Source: Heracleum sosnowskyi (lineage: Eukaryota; Streptophyta; Magnoliopsida; Apiales; Apiaceae). Taken from it: a stretch of 64,000 nucleotides of DNA. Position 1 is the stretch's first letter, and the number at the start of each line of letters is the position of its first letter. Below are positions 22,601 through 33,463 of this stretch, in pieces. Made by a program: the position numbers and the translations under genes. The DNA lies in contig CM061245.1 of the NCBI GenBank assembly GCA_030848705.1, positions 58,926,006-58,990,005 of the forward strand. The letters are read 5' to 3'. A model generated the notes under the pieces. The model saw only the letters and a program-made list of their open reading frames with translations, made no database searches and was not told where the DNA came from.

Positions 22601-25410
22601 TACTACTTTGGGATTTGTTAATAGAGCTTGGGTATTAGGATGGTATGCACTGGAAATCAGTGATGAGTCTTGCTATAAACTTAAATTGAAGAAGAAAGAA
22701 CAGAAGAAATTGGACATTGTTATAGTTTAAGCAAGACCATTTTGGATTCTGACATTGACTCGAGAACTGCAAACTAATCGAGATTCTTGCATAACAATAG
22801 ATTAAGTGTCTGATGTAAACTTCTTATAAATATAATGACGTAAATCAATGATCAGACTTGCACAAGATGTAATTGTGCTGCATGAATATGTAGTACTTTC
22901 AGTTTTGTATCTGATGTAAAATAGGCACTTACCCTTTGCACCGTAGTGTACTTGATGTTTTTGACTTGTCTAAGCACCATGCTTTGTTAACTATTTAATA
23001 AGGTGGTAGCTAATCAACAAGAGATCTGCTAAGAAACAGCTGCACGTATAACACAACAAGATAATCATGGAGTTTAAATCAGCAGTTAAGAACAACAAAT
23101 TAAGAAGATAAGATAGATATGAACAGATAGCTTATTTTGACTACTCAAGGTGTAAATGCGGAAAGTGTAAATTGATGGTACTTGGTTGAGAAGTCTTCCC
23201 AAGTAGCTTCCTATTCAGGTATATCTTTCCACTTGAAAAGAACTTGCATGAATCACCATGGAGAGCGTTACCGACATCCAAGACTGCTTCCGGTTCTCCC
23301 TGTATCACGATATCAGCAGACAATAGCGGGGGAACTGTTGGAGAAAAAGGGACCTGGCTAACAGCCTGTGTTAAGAGGTGAAAGACATTGTGTCTTGGTA
23401 GTGGTAGGAGGTTCCAGCTTGTATACAACACGAGTGATAAGCTGGAGAACAACAAATGGACCATAATAATGAGGTGATTACTTCTTGTTTAGTTGCCTTT
23501 CCAGTAAGCTTGGAGTTTCAAGGACACACGATGAGAGACATCAAGGCGAATGAGGTTGGGAGGTTCACGCCCATTCAGAATTTGAAATTGGGTGATTTAG
23601 TGGACGAGTAAAATAAAGTGCCTGTACTAAATTCTTCATCCAAGATAACCACTAAGCCCAGCTTTTTTGGTTTACTATTAATATAACATTGGAGGCACCC
23701 CTTCCATAGTTTTGTTAACCACCTCAGTGTGCCATCCGTTTGGGGATGGTAGGCTGTACTGTGATGTAAAGCTATCCCAAGTTTGAAGAGCTCCGTCCTG
23801 AACAAACCCAATGAAGATCTAGTCTTGGTCAGATACTATAATGGACGGAATACTATAGAGCCTCGTCACCTCTTCAATGAAAAATGTGAGCAGCCGATAT
23901 GTCAGAAAGCAGATGTTTCAATCGAATGAAATTACTCTATTTGGACAGCTTGTACTGCCACAAAAATAGTGTCGAGTCCTTGCAGTTCTGGTAACTCCTC
24001 GACAAAATCCATTGTTACATCTTCCCTAACCCTAGTCGGAAGTACGAGAGGCTGCAAAACTCCTGTGTTGCTGACAAGTTTCACATTCCTGCATGTATTT
24101 TCAGAGAGCCTGACGCATGCTGGACCAGTACCAATCTTTATCAATGCGTTGATCTGCTTTGAAGCCACTTGAGTGGCCTCCAATCGAGGCGTCATGGTAT
24201 CCTTGTAGTAATTTAGCAACCAAAGCTGGAAGGGGAGGTATGACCACCCGTCATGCAGCAACCCTTGCTCCAATGTATACCCTCTTTGGTGTGACTGTCT
24301 GGACGAGAATCAGTTCAACGCTTCTGTATGAAGGGACCAGATTGCATTTGTTGCCTAATGTCAGCCCTTTGCATCCCCAACTGATTGCACCCTACCTATC
24401 CTGCAAACTCACGAGATTAGGCATCCGTCACTCGTTAAGCCCCTGGTTTATAAGTGATCACAAATGTATAAAACATCAATTTACTCACCTACCTTTGGTA
24501 TTCAAATTCAACCTCCCTTGCTCCATTATAAATTTTTGATATGTTGATTAGTCCAGATTTGGAACTACCCAATAGAAAATATCGCCATTTTTGCACCACC
24601 AACACAATTGTGCCATCAACTCCTTTTCATAAATAGATTTAGATTTTGTTCTTGCTCGAGGGCCGAGGATTTTGCTGAAATATGCTAAGGGGTGGTTTTG
24701 GAAGAACAACTCCTAAGGCCATACCTGGGTAAGGTTTGGGAATGGGAAAGATTTGAGATCCCAAGATATATGGAGGAAATACCTTTGTCTTTATCTTTTT
24801 ACCTATTTACTCTATAATTCCTTCTTTTTAGTGCTTGTCCTACATCATATGAAGTTCTATCTGCTTTTTCTTAAGGATTTAGTTAGCCATATATCTATAT
24901 TTAGCAATGATTAAGGCTCGAGTATCGAGTGTTGCTGCTATTAGTTTTCTGCAGTAATCCATGTATTTTATTCTTTTTACAAGTTTTTTTTAATGTGTAT
25001 TGATTTTTTCGATTCAAAAAGTTTTTTTGACATTTTGTTTGTTAGATTACCTAATGTATGTGGAGAATAAATGGTTGAAGACCTAGCTGCTTAATGATGG
25101 TTAAGGATGTAGTTAGCCATATTTCTAAATTGGAGTTGGTTTTCAGCGTAATTGATATATTCTTTTTTTCTGCAAGTTATTTTAAATTATGTGTATGATC
25201 AAAAAACGTTTTATTGACATTTCATTGGTACATTACCTAACATTCTGATGAGTTGTAATTTGCAGCGTCACTCGTAATTACTTTGAGAACTTGGTTAGAG
25301 CACTAGAGAATGGTTTATCAGATGTCAACTCCAAAATGAAACCAAGCTCAAAGGGTGTTGCAGAGAGTAGCGATGCAAAGAGTGGGAAAAAGGGCTCGAC
25401 CAAAATATGA
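7679..25410 (+). CDS. ARI8-like: Ariadne-type RBR E3 ubiquitin ligase, ARI7/ARI8-like, 15 exons, 547 aa
   Basis: Exons: 7679-7855, 10017-10141, 10560-10665, 10754-10844, 11214-11386, 11659-11763, 11854-11942, 13094-13201, 13427-13517, 13612-13701, 14421-14468, 15094-15165, 17873-17972, 18056-18179, 25266-25410. All introns are GT-AG; phases join without a break into 547 codons plus TGA. Domains: acidic N-terminus with a poly-Asp run (1-60); UBA-like segment (about 60-136); RING1 with C139, C142, C156, H158, C161, C164, C179, C184; IBR (about 205-270); RING2 from C297/C300 with GCMHMTC, where C310 is the expected catalytic cysteine that takes ubiquitin from E2; then the C-terminal Ariadne domain (about 355-500), which autoinhibits in this family. 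Length and wording fit plant ARI7/ARI8 rather than ARI1-3. Start chosen as the first ATG of the acidic N-terminus. The last intron is 7.1 kb because of gypsy insertions. Exon borders are inferred, not RNA-confirmed. Confidence 0.95.
7745..7768 (+). repeat. (GAT)8 in-frame trinucleotide repeat in exon 1
   Basis: Eight consecutive GAT codons, followed by three GTT codons, encode an aspartate run in the acidic N-terminus of the Ariadne protein. Length changes by slippage would keep the frame. Confidence 0.95.
9188..9252 (+). repeat. C-rich pentanucleotide tract in intron 1
   Basis: Repeats of CCCGT, then CCCCT, then CCCAA-type units, standing out in AT-rich intron 1. The opposite strand has several GGG runs at short spacing and could form a G-quadruplex. 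Confidence 0.85.
9856..9969 (+). repeat. Three perfect tandem copies of a 38-bp unit, intron 1
   Basis: Units start at 9856, 9894 and 9932 (ACTTTAGAAAGGTCGGTCGC and so on) and are identical by eye. The array ends 47 bp before exon 2. Perfect identity suggests a recent expansion. Confidence 0.95.
12046..12344. mobile_element. MITE in intron 7 with GTGTTTGGTTGGG termini
   Basis: The left end carries GTTGTGTTTGGTTGGG and the right end CCCAACCAAACACACC, a near-perfect terminal inverted repeat around roughly 300 bp of GGAATGGAATG-rich DNA. Termini of this kind are common in small plant DNA transposons. No transposase is present, and the open frame spanning the element on the minus strand is a by-product of the repeat. 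Confidence 0.7.
12531..12935. mobile_element. MITE in intron 7 with GGGTYAGGTTC termini
   Basis: The left end reads GGGTCAGGTTCTACTTTGAAC. The reverse complement of the right end reads GGGTTAGGTTCAAATTAGAAC, and similarity continues about 45 bp inward. Both ends abut TATATATA tracts, so the exact target duplication is unclear. The interior is AT-rich and non-coding. Confidence 0.65.
15166..17872 (+). other. Intron 12 of the Ariadne gene, no gene inside
   Basis: 2.7 kb without recognisable coding content. It contains an 18-bp perfect palindrome (16639-16656), a GGGACAAAGGAAGTA-type MITE-like end near 16758-16773, and a C-rich tract (about 17018-17190). Confidence 0.7.
17018..17190 (+). repeat. 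C-rich degenerate repeat (ACCCACCC / TGACATCACCC)
   Basis: Several TGACATC-type words alternate with CCACCC and CCCACCCATGGC words in an otherwise AT-rich intron. The minus strand is rich in GGG and GGTGGG runs. Origin unknown; the open frame across it is low-complexity and not a gene. Confidence 0.7.
18381..18793 (+). repeat. 5' LTR of the gypsy element
   Basis: Begins TGTTAGGATTGTCC and ends CTTGACA. It contains a TATAAATA box (about 18491) and CT-rich stretches, and nearly matches 21830-22239. Confidence 0.9.
18797..18809 (+). other. Primer-binding site, initiator Met-tRNA type
   Basis: TGGTATCAGCGCT lies three bases after the 5' LTR. It differs by one base from the common plant primer-binding site TGGTATCAGAGC, complementary to the 3' end of initiator methionine tRNA. 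Confidence 0.75.
19274..20073 (+). pseudogene. gypsy gag, broken
   Basis: The capsid-like segment LTFPKFEKGKAVEDWISDCNQ with downstream KSWY is typical of plant Ty3/gypsy gag. The frame stops at TAG 19748-19750, beside a 19-bp direct duplication (about 19752-19790), and resumes in another frame at 19831 with the second half of the capsid domain (EQYYNQFEKYMEQL, VESFISGLQ). No intact CCHC knuckle was seen. Confidence 0.75.
20070..21818 (+). pseudogene. gypsy protease remnant and reverse transcriptase, two frame breaks
   Basis: Protease: the frame reads FSILVDE and then stops. The expected DSG active site is missing a few bases, and its downstream part (STHSLIDE) is in a different frame, so the protease is dead. 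RT: the frame from 20390 carries the RPYR, DGTWRFCIDYRKLN, FSKLDLRAGYHQ and MPFGLTNAP blocks. A 4-bp duplication (AATG, about 21334-21343) shifts the frame just before the catalytic FFDDILVYS block, which continues from 21336 to GFLGLSGYYRKF. After TTTPIL the sequence jumps to a short tail and stops at 21816-21818. RNase H and integrase are absent. Confidence 0.85.
21818..21829 (+). other. Polypurine tract before the 3' LTR
   Basis: AAGGGGGGAGGAT directly precedes the TGTTAGG start of the 3' LTR, the expected place for plus-strand priming. Confidence 0.8.
21830..22239 (+). repeat. 3' LTR of the gypsy element
   Basis: Matches 18381-18793 with about eight substitutions, a 6-bp shortening of a CT run and a 1-bp indel. 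Its last base is G where the 5' copy has A (CTTGACG for CTTGACA). Confidence 0.9.
22252..22395 (+). repeat. Diverged 72-bp tandem duplication in intron 14
   Basis: Two units starting GTTTGGTA at 22252 and 22324 share AATGCTA..AGTAATCC..AAAC..AGATCA-type words and TCTTGAAAC ends. Non-coding. Confidence 0.65.
23141..24715 (-). pseudogene. Antisense gypsy RNase H-integrase-chromodomain remnant
   Basis: Read on the minus strand from about 24715 down: an RNase H block (HPLAYFSKILGPRA, YEKELM); the integrase zinc region (TGPACVRL..ENTCRNVK) and core start (DVTMDFVEELPE); a SIIVSDQD block; the block STAYHPQTDG (23811-23575); then an integrase tail and chromodomain-side segment ending STINLHFPHLHLE (23464-23141). 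Multiple stops and frameshifts. It lies in Ariadne intron 14 in reverse orientation. It carries exactly the domains missing from the sense element next to it. Confidence 0.8.
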
Positions 25411-27130
25411 GGATCAAGTGAAGGCACGGAGGATTCAGGCAGTTGAATTTGTGATCATTGCACTTATTTCAGGTCTGTAACATGATAAATGTGCAAACCC
25501 CGAAGATAATTATTCAAGAATATATTTCAGTCAGATTTCCATAACACAAAGACCTTTCGGAGCAGGAAAATGGGATGAATGGGTATAAGAATGTTTTTCT
25601 GATAGTCACCGTGGTTAGTTTGTAAACAAGAACTACTTTGCTGTCTGATTTGTAGTCGTCACTTGTGCCGGAAAGGTTCAAGAATGAAAAACAGGAAAGG
25701 GCTCGACTGTTGTATATTATTATACATTGGTCCTTTTTGTATATAGGTTCTATCTGCTCACTTCGTAATTTTTTATAATCTCTCGGTTTACTTCTATCTT
25801 TATGGGCTACGATTTGTGAACATGTGTTGTGTCTATTTACATCCACCTTTGTTGTGTCAAGGAATTGTCTCATAAATATGATGGTCTAATGCAATGCAAT
25901 GTGCTAGATTGTTTAATATTATCTATTGGTAGGTCTTTTTGGAAGACTAGCTAGTGCAGAGGAAGCGTATTGCAAATTACTATAATTTCTGTGGAGTCAA
26001 ATGTAACAAGTATATTATTAGAATTCTTGCTTTCTGAACATGATGAATAAATTGTCGGCATGGTTAGACCTGGAAGAACTGCTTTCTCCAAAATAGAATC
26101 CAGGGATATATTTTAGGGTGCATGGTTCACTTGGTTATTGTGTTTAGACTCCTTGTTACCTATTTCTATGTTAAGACTGTATTGGCGATGTTGTCACAAC
26201 TATGTTGCGAACATAACTTTTGAAGCTAGTCTTTTGGCTCTGCAACATTGTTTTAATTCGTGAGAACTGACAAGTATCATCTTACTATTCTATAGCTTGT
26301 GGCATTACAGAAATTGTCACCTGGAAATGTTTAGGAGAGTGACAAGTTTTCCGTGATATAAATAGAAAGGGGACTGGCTACAAAGGTACAGTTTCCAACA
26401 TAAAGACATCAAAGTGTTGGATATTGAAAAATATACTACCTTCGTTTTTTAATATGTCATTTTAGAATGCCAATTTTCATGATTAGTAGTAAGCTCTTGT
26501 TTCATTTGCAAGAAAATTATTTACTATCAAATCTTTACATGTGAACTATGGACATGTGAACATGCATAAATTATTTAAGTTGGAAATGATGGATCAAGGC
26601 TATATTGTTCCGGAAAGTTCAAAAGGTGTTTCCATAGTTAAGTTACAGTTGAAGATGATTTTTCTAGTGAAGATTCTCTCACCTGGCGCCATGGCAAGGT
26701 TATGGTTGCAAACGTAGTTTTTGCCCTTAACAAGTTTGAAAGATAGGAGTTTATTGGCACTATGAAAAAGCTGAATGAACTTGGCAATTTCCTTGTGAAG
26801 AAGGGGTACAAGTTTGAGGATGTTGTCAAAGTTGCGAGGCAAATAAGATATACTTTGTGTCTTCGTCGGTGATGGATGATAATGGGTTTCAAATATTTTC
26901 AAAGTTCCATGAAGTTGAGACTGGTAAGGTTTTTAGCTGTTGAAAATAATGTAGGAACATTTTAGTTGGGATCATGACTAAATTAAGTGGATCTAGGCAT
27001 CAAATTAGAGAGGGAAACTTTCTTTTACGTCTGAGGTTCTCGTATTGTCCCTTCAGTTGTTAAGTGCACGCTCGTAAAGGTCTTGAAATTAAAAGGCCCC
27101 AACTTTATATATATTGGTGCCATGCATGGT
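25411..27130. other. 3' flank of the Ariadne gene, no further gene recognised
   Basis: The first few hundred bases presumably hold the 3' UTR; no decisive polyadenylation signal was seen. Open frames here (for example minus strand 25514-25873 and 26600-26902) match nothing recognised. Confidence 0.5.
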
Positions 27131-27439
27131 CATCTTTAATATTTTATTATGTTTTATTTTGATTTTAGTTATTGGATATAATTTGTTAAAATTTTAATAT
27201 AGATATATAGATATATATATATATATATAATTAATTGGATTTATATATCTAACAATATAAATATTTAAATTTAATATATTGTTGACATTTAGTAGTATTT
27301 TAGATATTAAATTAGAAAATGTTTTGAAATAATAGATGTAATAGTTTGTATTTATTTTGAAAGTTTTAAAAAATTATAATAAACATGGATTTTATAAGTT
27401 TAATATAATAATATTATCAACATTTATATGTTACCCGTG

Positions 27440-28300
27440 ATATTTTTAGTTAGAAGATGAGTTTTTTAGTTAGAAAATATAAAAAAGGTAATTTACTTAA
27501 AAAGACAATTAGTTATTTATTTATAATTATATAAAATTATATTACCTTTTTATATATATATGTTGCACATGTCATTTTTAGAATATTAGTTGTTTAAGTT
27601 AAAAAATATATAAAACATGTAATATGTTTTAAACGAAAAGAGAAACTTGTTATTTATTAATAATTATATAAAATAATATTACCATTTTCTATATATGTTA
27701 CGTGTTTTATTTTTAGAAGATGAGTTGTTTTAGTTAGAAAATATAAAATAGATAATGTGTTTTAGGTGAAAAAAGGTAATTGGTTTTAAATATATAATAA
27801 TATTAACATTTTATACATATGTTCCCTGTGTTATTTTAAGAAGGTGAGTTGTTTTAGTTAGAAAATATAAATAAAAAATATAAAACCTGCAATATTTTTT
27901 TAACCGAAAAGAGTAACCGGTTATTTATTAATAATTATATAAAATATATTACCATTTTTTATATATGTTGCTCGTGTTATTTTTAGAAGATGAGTTGTTT
28001 TAGTTAGAAATATAAAACGGGTAATGTGTTTTAGGTGAAAAAGGTAATTGGTTTTAAATATATAATAATATTACCATTTTATATATATATTTCCCGTGTT
28101 ATTTTTTAAAGATGGGTTGTTTTAGTTAAAAAATAAAAAAATATATAAAACATGTAATATGTTTTAACCGAAAAGAGTAACCTGTAATTTATTAATAATT
28201 ATATAAAATAATATTATCATTTTTATATATGTTGCCCGTGTTATTTTTAGAAAATGAGTTTTTTTAGTTAAAAAATATATAACATGTATTGTATTTTAGC
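27440..28300 (+). repeat. Tandem array of about seven ~133-bp units
   Basis: The phrase GATGAGTTGTTTTAGTTAGAAAATATAAA recurs in variant form near 27457, 27590, 27723, 27847, 27992, 28116 and 28256. Spacings of 124-145 bp alternate, suggesting a two-unit higher order. Between the phrases lie ATTATATAAAATAATATTACCATTTTTATATATGTT-type words. A related array lies at 49620-50290. Confidence 0.75.
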
Positions 28301-28311
28301 AAAAAGGTAAT

Positions 28312-28398
28312 TGGTTATAGATAGACCCGCCCAAATACCGACCGACCAAAACTTTTAATGTTTCGTATTTAATAATATAGTATATATATACATATTGA
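28312..28398 (-). mobile_element. Helitron-like 5' end (minus orientation)
   Basis: On the minus strand this segment starts TCAATATGTATATATATACTATATTATTAAATACG and runs into a TTTTGGTCGGTCGG motif, typical of plant Helitron 5' ends, which begin TC. It borders the 133-bp array, which may be the interior of the same element. A matching 3' end was not located. Confidence 0.45.
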
Positions 28399-28469
28399 AA
28401 TTAAACAAAAATTCAAGAAAAATGACTCTTTTTAAGTGAATATGCCAGAGTTTTATTTCTTATTTACAA

Positions 28470-29124
28470 CTAGTAGTAAAAGCCGCGCTTCGCGGCGGCG
28501 TAATAAATTTTTAAAAAACTCTATCAAATAAATTATGAAAATTACCCGGTCCTCGCTAATAAGCCGTCCTCCCGTGAAACACGTTTTCCTTTTTAATATC
28601 AAAATCTCAACTTTAATATATTGAATATATACTTGTCTTATATATTAATTTTTATGTAATCATACTCCTTTCTAATGAGATACTCTTTAGTTGAAAAAAT
28701 ATCTATATAACTTTACATATTCTACTTCAAATAGAATTTTTAGTTATGTATTATAAACGCTTCCAATAGAATTTTTAATTGCATGTACTTCTTTTATATT
28801 CGAACTCTTCTCCTCTATGAATCGAAACATCTATTCTACTTCAAATAGAACTTTGCAAGTACTTCTTTTATATTTGAACTCTTCCCCTCTGCAAATTCAA
28901 ACACCTATTCTACTTTAAATAGAACTTCGAACTTCGCTATAAATTCGAATTCTTCTCCTTAATAAATTCGAACATCTATTCTACTTCTAATATGTTAAAG
29001 GATATTTTTTTGATTTATCAGTATTTAAAATTCTAAAATTCTAGAAAATTAGAAAAATAGATTGAGACGATCTTAGGGGCGCCACCTAATCTCCCGCGTA
29101 TCCTCCTTTATATATATATATTGA
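28470..29124 (-). mobile_element. Complete 655-bp non-autonomous Helitron
   Basis: Minus-strand 3' end: a GC-rich hairpin (28482-28496, GCCGCG-CTT-CGCGGC) lies about 10 bp before a terminal CTAG, followed by T in the host. Minus-strand 5' end: host A, then TCAATATATATATATAAAGGAGG at 29124. Hairpin, CTRR end, TC start and insertion between A and T are the diagnostic Helitron features. No RepHel coding region, so it depends on an autonomous partner. Confidence 0.8.
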
Positions 29125-31139
29125 TGATGTTATTTCAAATATTATAATATTTATAATTAGTATTTAATTTCACAAAATTAAAAATACAACTTCTATTTGA
29201 AAATACAAAATATAACATTAATATTAAATTCTAGAAGATAACATGATCCTCCTATTAAATTAATTTTTCTTAATATTTATAATTTTTATATTCAGTATAT
29301 TATTGGTAGGGCTTTTGGATTCACCTATTAAAATATAAAAATATTTCATTGCATCTTAATGTAGAAATTAAAAAATTTAGAGAAATATGATGTTTGTGAA
29401 TAACAATACTTAAATAATTATATAAATATGATGTTTGTGAATAACAATACTTAAACAATTATATACGGACCTTAAGAACACTGTGCAGGAAGTGAATTTT
29501 AGTTGAAAGAATTAACATGGTTTTCAAGCCACTTGCGTCATAAAGATAAAAACAATCAATTAGAGGATCAAACAACATACTACAGGCAAAACTTTGGGAA
29601 GACATATACAACATATCAAGAAAAAACACACAACCAAAATACAATGTTAAATCTGCCATGTAAGTAATTGGGATGTAAAAAAAAAGCAAGAATTTCAATT
29701 ATATTCTTAGTCAAAGTACAAAGATGAGTATTTCAGTGAAGTGAAGAGAATTGGTCAAGATACTTAGTGGTCAAGATAGCTACTGATGCACTTTTGTGTG
29801 CTTAATCTCTTTGTAGACATGGTCAATAATGCAGAAAATCATCATGTATATTTAAAATTTAATCACAACACAATCAAAACCGCACTAAGTCCTCACAAAT
29901 CTTAAATTATAGCACCAGTCAACTAAGAAACCTCAAGAGATGCAAAAGAATACCTTCCACAACCAAAGCCATCCAGTATCTCTAAGACCTCTCATCTATC
30001 TAGTGAAAATAACATTCATCCAGTACTTACATGTTATTATCAGTACTCACATATCATTATCACAATAACAGTCAAAAGATCAAGAAACATTCCACATACA
30101 GTGCTTACTAATAAAACTGTAATATTAAAATTATTTGTCTATGCAGTGTAAAAACATTGTTTTCCTAAAAATTAAAATTAGTCTTTGAACGTAGTAGAAT
30201 AACAATTTTCTAATACTAATTATCCTTGCCACCCCGTTTGATCAACCATAATTATTACTTTCTTTTTCTTCTTTCGGAGAGAATCGTTACTTCTAGTATA
30301 ATCTTCTAAATATTGCCATCAATTTTATTGCTCTCCTCATCATCGGTGTAGATCAGTGTTGGGAAAACCTATCTCTTAGTGACACCACGTACGGAACATC
30401 CAATTTCATGTATATTTTACTTTTGCTTGTAGATGAGAAACAAAGTGCACCTGTGTAGAGTATTACATTAGTTTCGAGGAATGAAAAGTATTACATTAGT
30501 TTCAAGGAATGAAAATCAAGCTAGATATTCGACATCAATGCAAGTAGTGTAGATGAGGTAATCAATATACATAAGTTGACATACATACATATTGATTTCT
30601 CTAACTAAATATTACCTTTAAATTTCTAACTGTTGTAGATGTAACAATCAATAATGTAAGGTTCAAAATCATCAATATATATACCTGAGAGTAAAGTATT
30701 GTAATTCAAACGGGTTTCAATGACATCATGTATTACAAACTGGAATCAATGTAATGGTATCTTAACGATTTCTTCATCCTTTGAAGAGAAGTTATAGCTA
30801 AAAAGAGAGGCTTGAATTCACATGAGATGGGTCTGTAACTGCCTGTGGCCGGTACAATCTTCAGATTTCTCATGCTATACATGGAACCTTCATGTAGTTG
30901 TACATGTATATATAATGACGTTGATATCAGTTGTGTCTCGAAGAAGATTCTATGTGATCTTAGGTTGTAAGTTGGATTACTATAATGAGTAGAATTCTTT
31001 TAGGTGATGATTAATTTCAGTTCTAGAATTAATAGGATTAAGTCTTCTTTTTTTGTTGCTGAACGTGAATAGATGTAGTAGTACATTCATGGGGTGATTC
31101 TTCTTTCCGAGTTTTTGAATATTATCTTGTCTTGATTTT
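29125..31139. other. Intergenic, nothing recognised
   Basis: No gene-like frame. There are small local duplications only: a 29-bp repeat ATTACATTAGTTTC(G/A)AGGAATGAAAA near 30462-30510, and a 30-bp direct repeat ATATGATGTTTGTGAATAACAA around 29386-29455 that straddles a short spacer. Confidence 0.5.
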
Positions 31140-31257
31140 ATAATTCTAAAAAGAGTAAATTTAACCTAAAAATCTTAAAAAAGAGTAAAATTGATTTGAA
31201 GGATCATGAGAGGCGCCACCTCACCTCCCAGTATCCTCCTTTATATATATATATTGA
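31140..31257 (-). mobile_element. Second Helitron 5' end of the same family, 3' end not found
   Basis: The segment GGCGCCACCT(C/A)A(C/T)CTCCC...GTATCCTCCTTTATATATATATATTGA nearly repeats the 5' terminus of the Helitron at 28470-29124. Its TC end lies at 31257. The hairpin/CTAG end of this copy was not located, so it is probably truncated. Confidence 0.6.
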
Positions 31258-33463
31258 TGTTTTTGGATAGTTTATTTTATTTTGAAGTACAATTTCTGAA
31301 ATTTCGCACACTACCCATATATTCTTTGCCACACCCATGTACGTAACGTAAGGTAAAACCTAAAAAATTTTGGTCTCAAATTCTTAGGAACCCCTCCCAT
31401 AGTTTGAAGTGAAATTTGATTATCCTTCTCTGTTGACTGGTTTAGATGTAGTGCGTTCTCAAGATAAGATTTTGCATACAAGGGAAATTTTAAAAATTGC
31501 GTTGTGGAACATTTACTAAATGTGTAGTAATTACGTAGTGCCCTGTTATTGTCAAATCTTTCTTGACATGTCCCTTAAACATCCTTTGAACGTGCTCAAT
31601 CATCTCTTAAGCTTTCATACACTCATGTTGTTTATTAAGCCTATCACTCATAGAGTCATAGTTACAAGCATCAATATATATGAAACATCATCAGTCAAAT
31701 CATCAATTTGCTTTCAATAAGAATTATGTTTAGCGTTATCGGCTAGAAGAGCCGGGGAAGAGATTTGACTAACATCATGGTGCTCGAGGATGATCCTCAA
31801 GCCTCATATGTCAGGCTAGGAAATTTGTCCCCGTCAACTTGTCCTTCTCGAGGACTGATCGCATAGAGAAGTTGTTTATGTTGTTTGTCATTTGATATCT
31901 ACAATATTAAAATGCATAAAATTAACTATAGTGTAAATATATTAATTATACCGTATATATGTGATTATGGTATATCATAATATACCTCCCACTATTCTTA
32001 TTAAACTCATAGCCCTAACTAGTAACTCAAAAAGAATTTCTCAAAATCTTTCTAAGGAGTCAAGATTCATATTTCGTCATGCACTATGTTAGCTTTGGTT
32101 TTTATCCCAAAACATGATTATTTTGACAAGAGTTATTAATTGGAAGGCATTTGATTAACTTAATATTAATTTAGGAATTTGTTATTACATAAAACGACTA
32201 TGATCACATCACAAAGAGATTCCTAATTTTTTTCACGAATTAAATACTTCAAATCAGTAATCATCACTGAATTGATTTCTAGGTCGTCGGAGAAGTCACA
32301 AGTGGTCTCAGTTAATACCCAACTTTTTTACAGGTTAATAACCCGCTTTTGACAAAATCTCCCCATATTAGAATAATGAAATTTCATATTTAACTTCGTG
32401 TTTCATAAACACAAGAATCTCATGATCATTTGAATAAATTTTAAAATTTTGATTCATTACATATTTTATCTTTCTTAACCAAGCATGACATAGGTGTTTT
32501 ATTTAATACTGAAGGTTTTTGAGCACATTAACGCAGAAAATCGTGAAAAGTAAACCAAAAAAGAATAAATTCAAAACCCTTCGCTGGATACATGCGAAAA
32601 CAAAAGATTTAATCTGGAGATTAAGAATAAATACTTTAAGAAGCTTTTGTTCATTAATAGAAGAAGTATGGAGATCCAAAGCTTGTGCAATCACCACGTA
32701 TCTCGTTCCCGTGATCTACGCTCTACGATATCCACGTGAACACTTTTCTTGAAGGATTGATGTGTACTTGCACCCAAAACTGCTTCTCTCCCTATCTTGC
32801 TCTTTCTCTCAAAACGGCTAAGTTTTTATGTAATAAAACATCCACGCAAAAATCGGCCTACAATGAGATATATGTAGAGAGAAAAGAATTAGTTTTCTAA
32901 TTCCAATCTTATTTGAATTGAAACTAATCCGAAATTACAATTTATTATTTAATCAAGTCTCACCTAATGAATTAACAACTAATTTCAGAATTAGTTTAAG
33001 TAATTCCATTTTTCTATTTAATTAAGTCATACTTAATTAATATTATTAATAGAATAAATTACTTATTTAATTTAAATTCATAATTTAAATTATTTCTCCT
33101 TCAAGCATTCTTTGTGAGTGACCTTGTAGATTATTATTATGTTGGCAACAAATTTAATATCTGATTATAACTGTAAACAATGAGCGGCATCTAGTAATAC
33201 ATCATTGCTACCCAAGTAATAATAATTAAATCGGTGATTCGATTAAACCTTTCGTGAATAATATTCCATGAAATATAATCCCTTTAACCTTGATATTATA
33301 GATTAAACTCGAGGCATGTAATGTGTCATCCTCTCCATAATCTAATCTTAGTTTTCTTGATCGATGAGTAGACTAATAAATCAAATCAACATTTGAGCAT
33401 AGTCGTGCATTTCATAGTATCACTCAAACAAGAGGCCAATAATATCACTTATTACCCATATAA
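31258..33463. other. Intergenic, nothing recognised
   Basis: AT-rich DNA without a recognisable gene. A slightly GC-richer patch at 31735-31870 (GAAGAGCCGGGGAAGAG...) has no open frame of note. Confidence 0.5.

Noticed and set aside
24159..24539. Plus-strand open frame in Ariadne intron 14
   Set aside because: Antisense of the gypsy integrase/RNase H remnant; no independent similarity.
26600..26902. Minus-strand open frame of about 100 codons, briefly considered as a cystatin relic
   Set aside because: Only vague resemblance; no QVVAG-like loop or other family motif could be matched.
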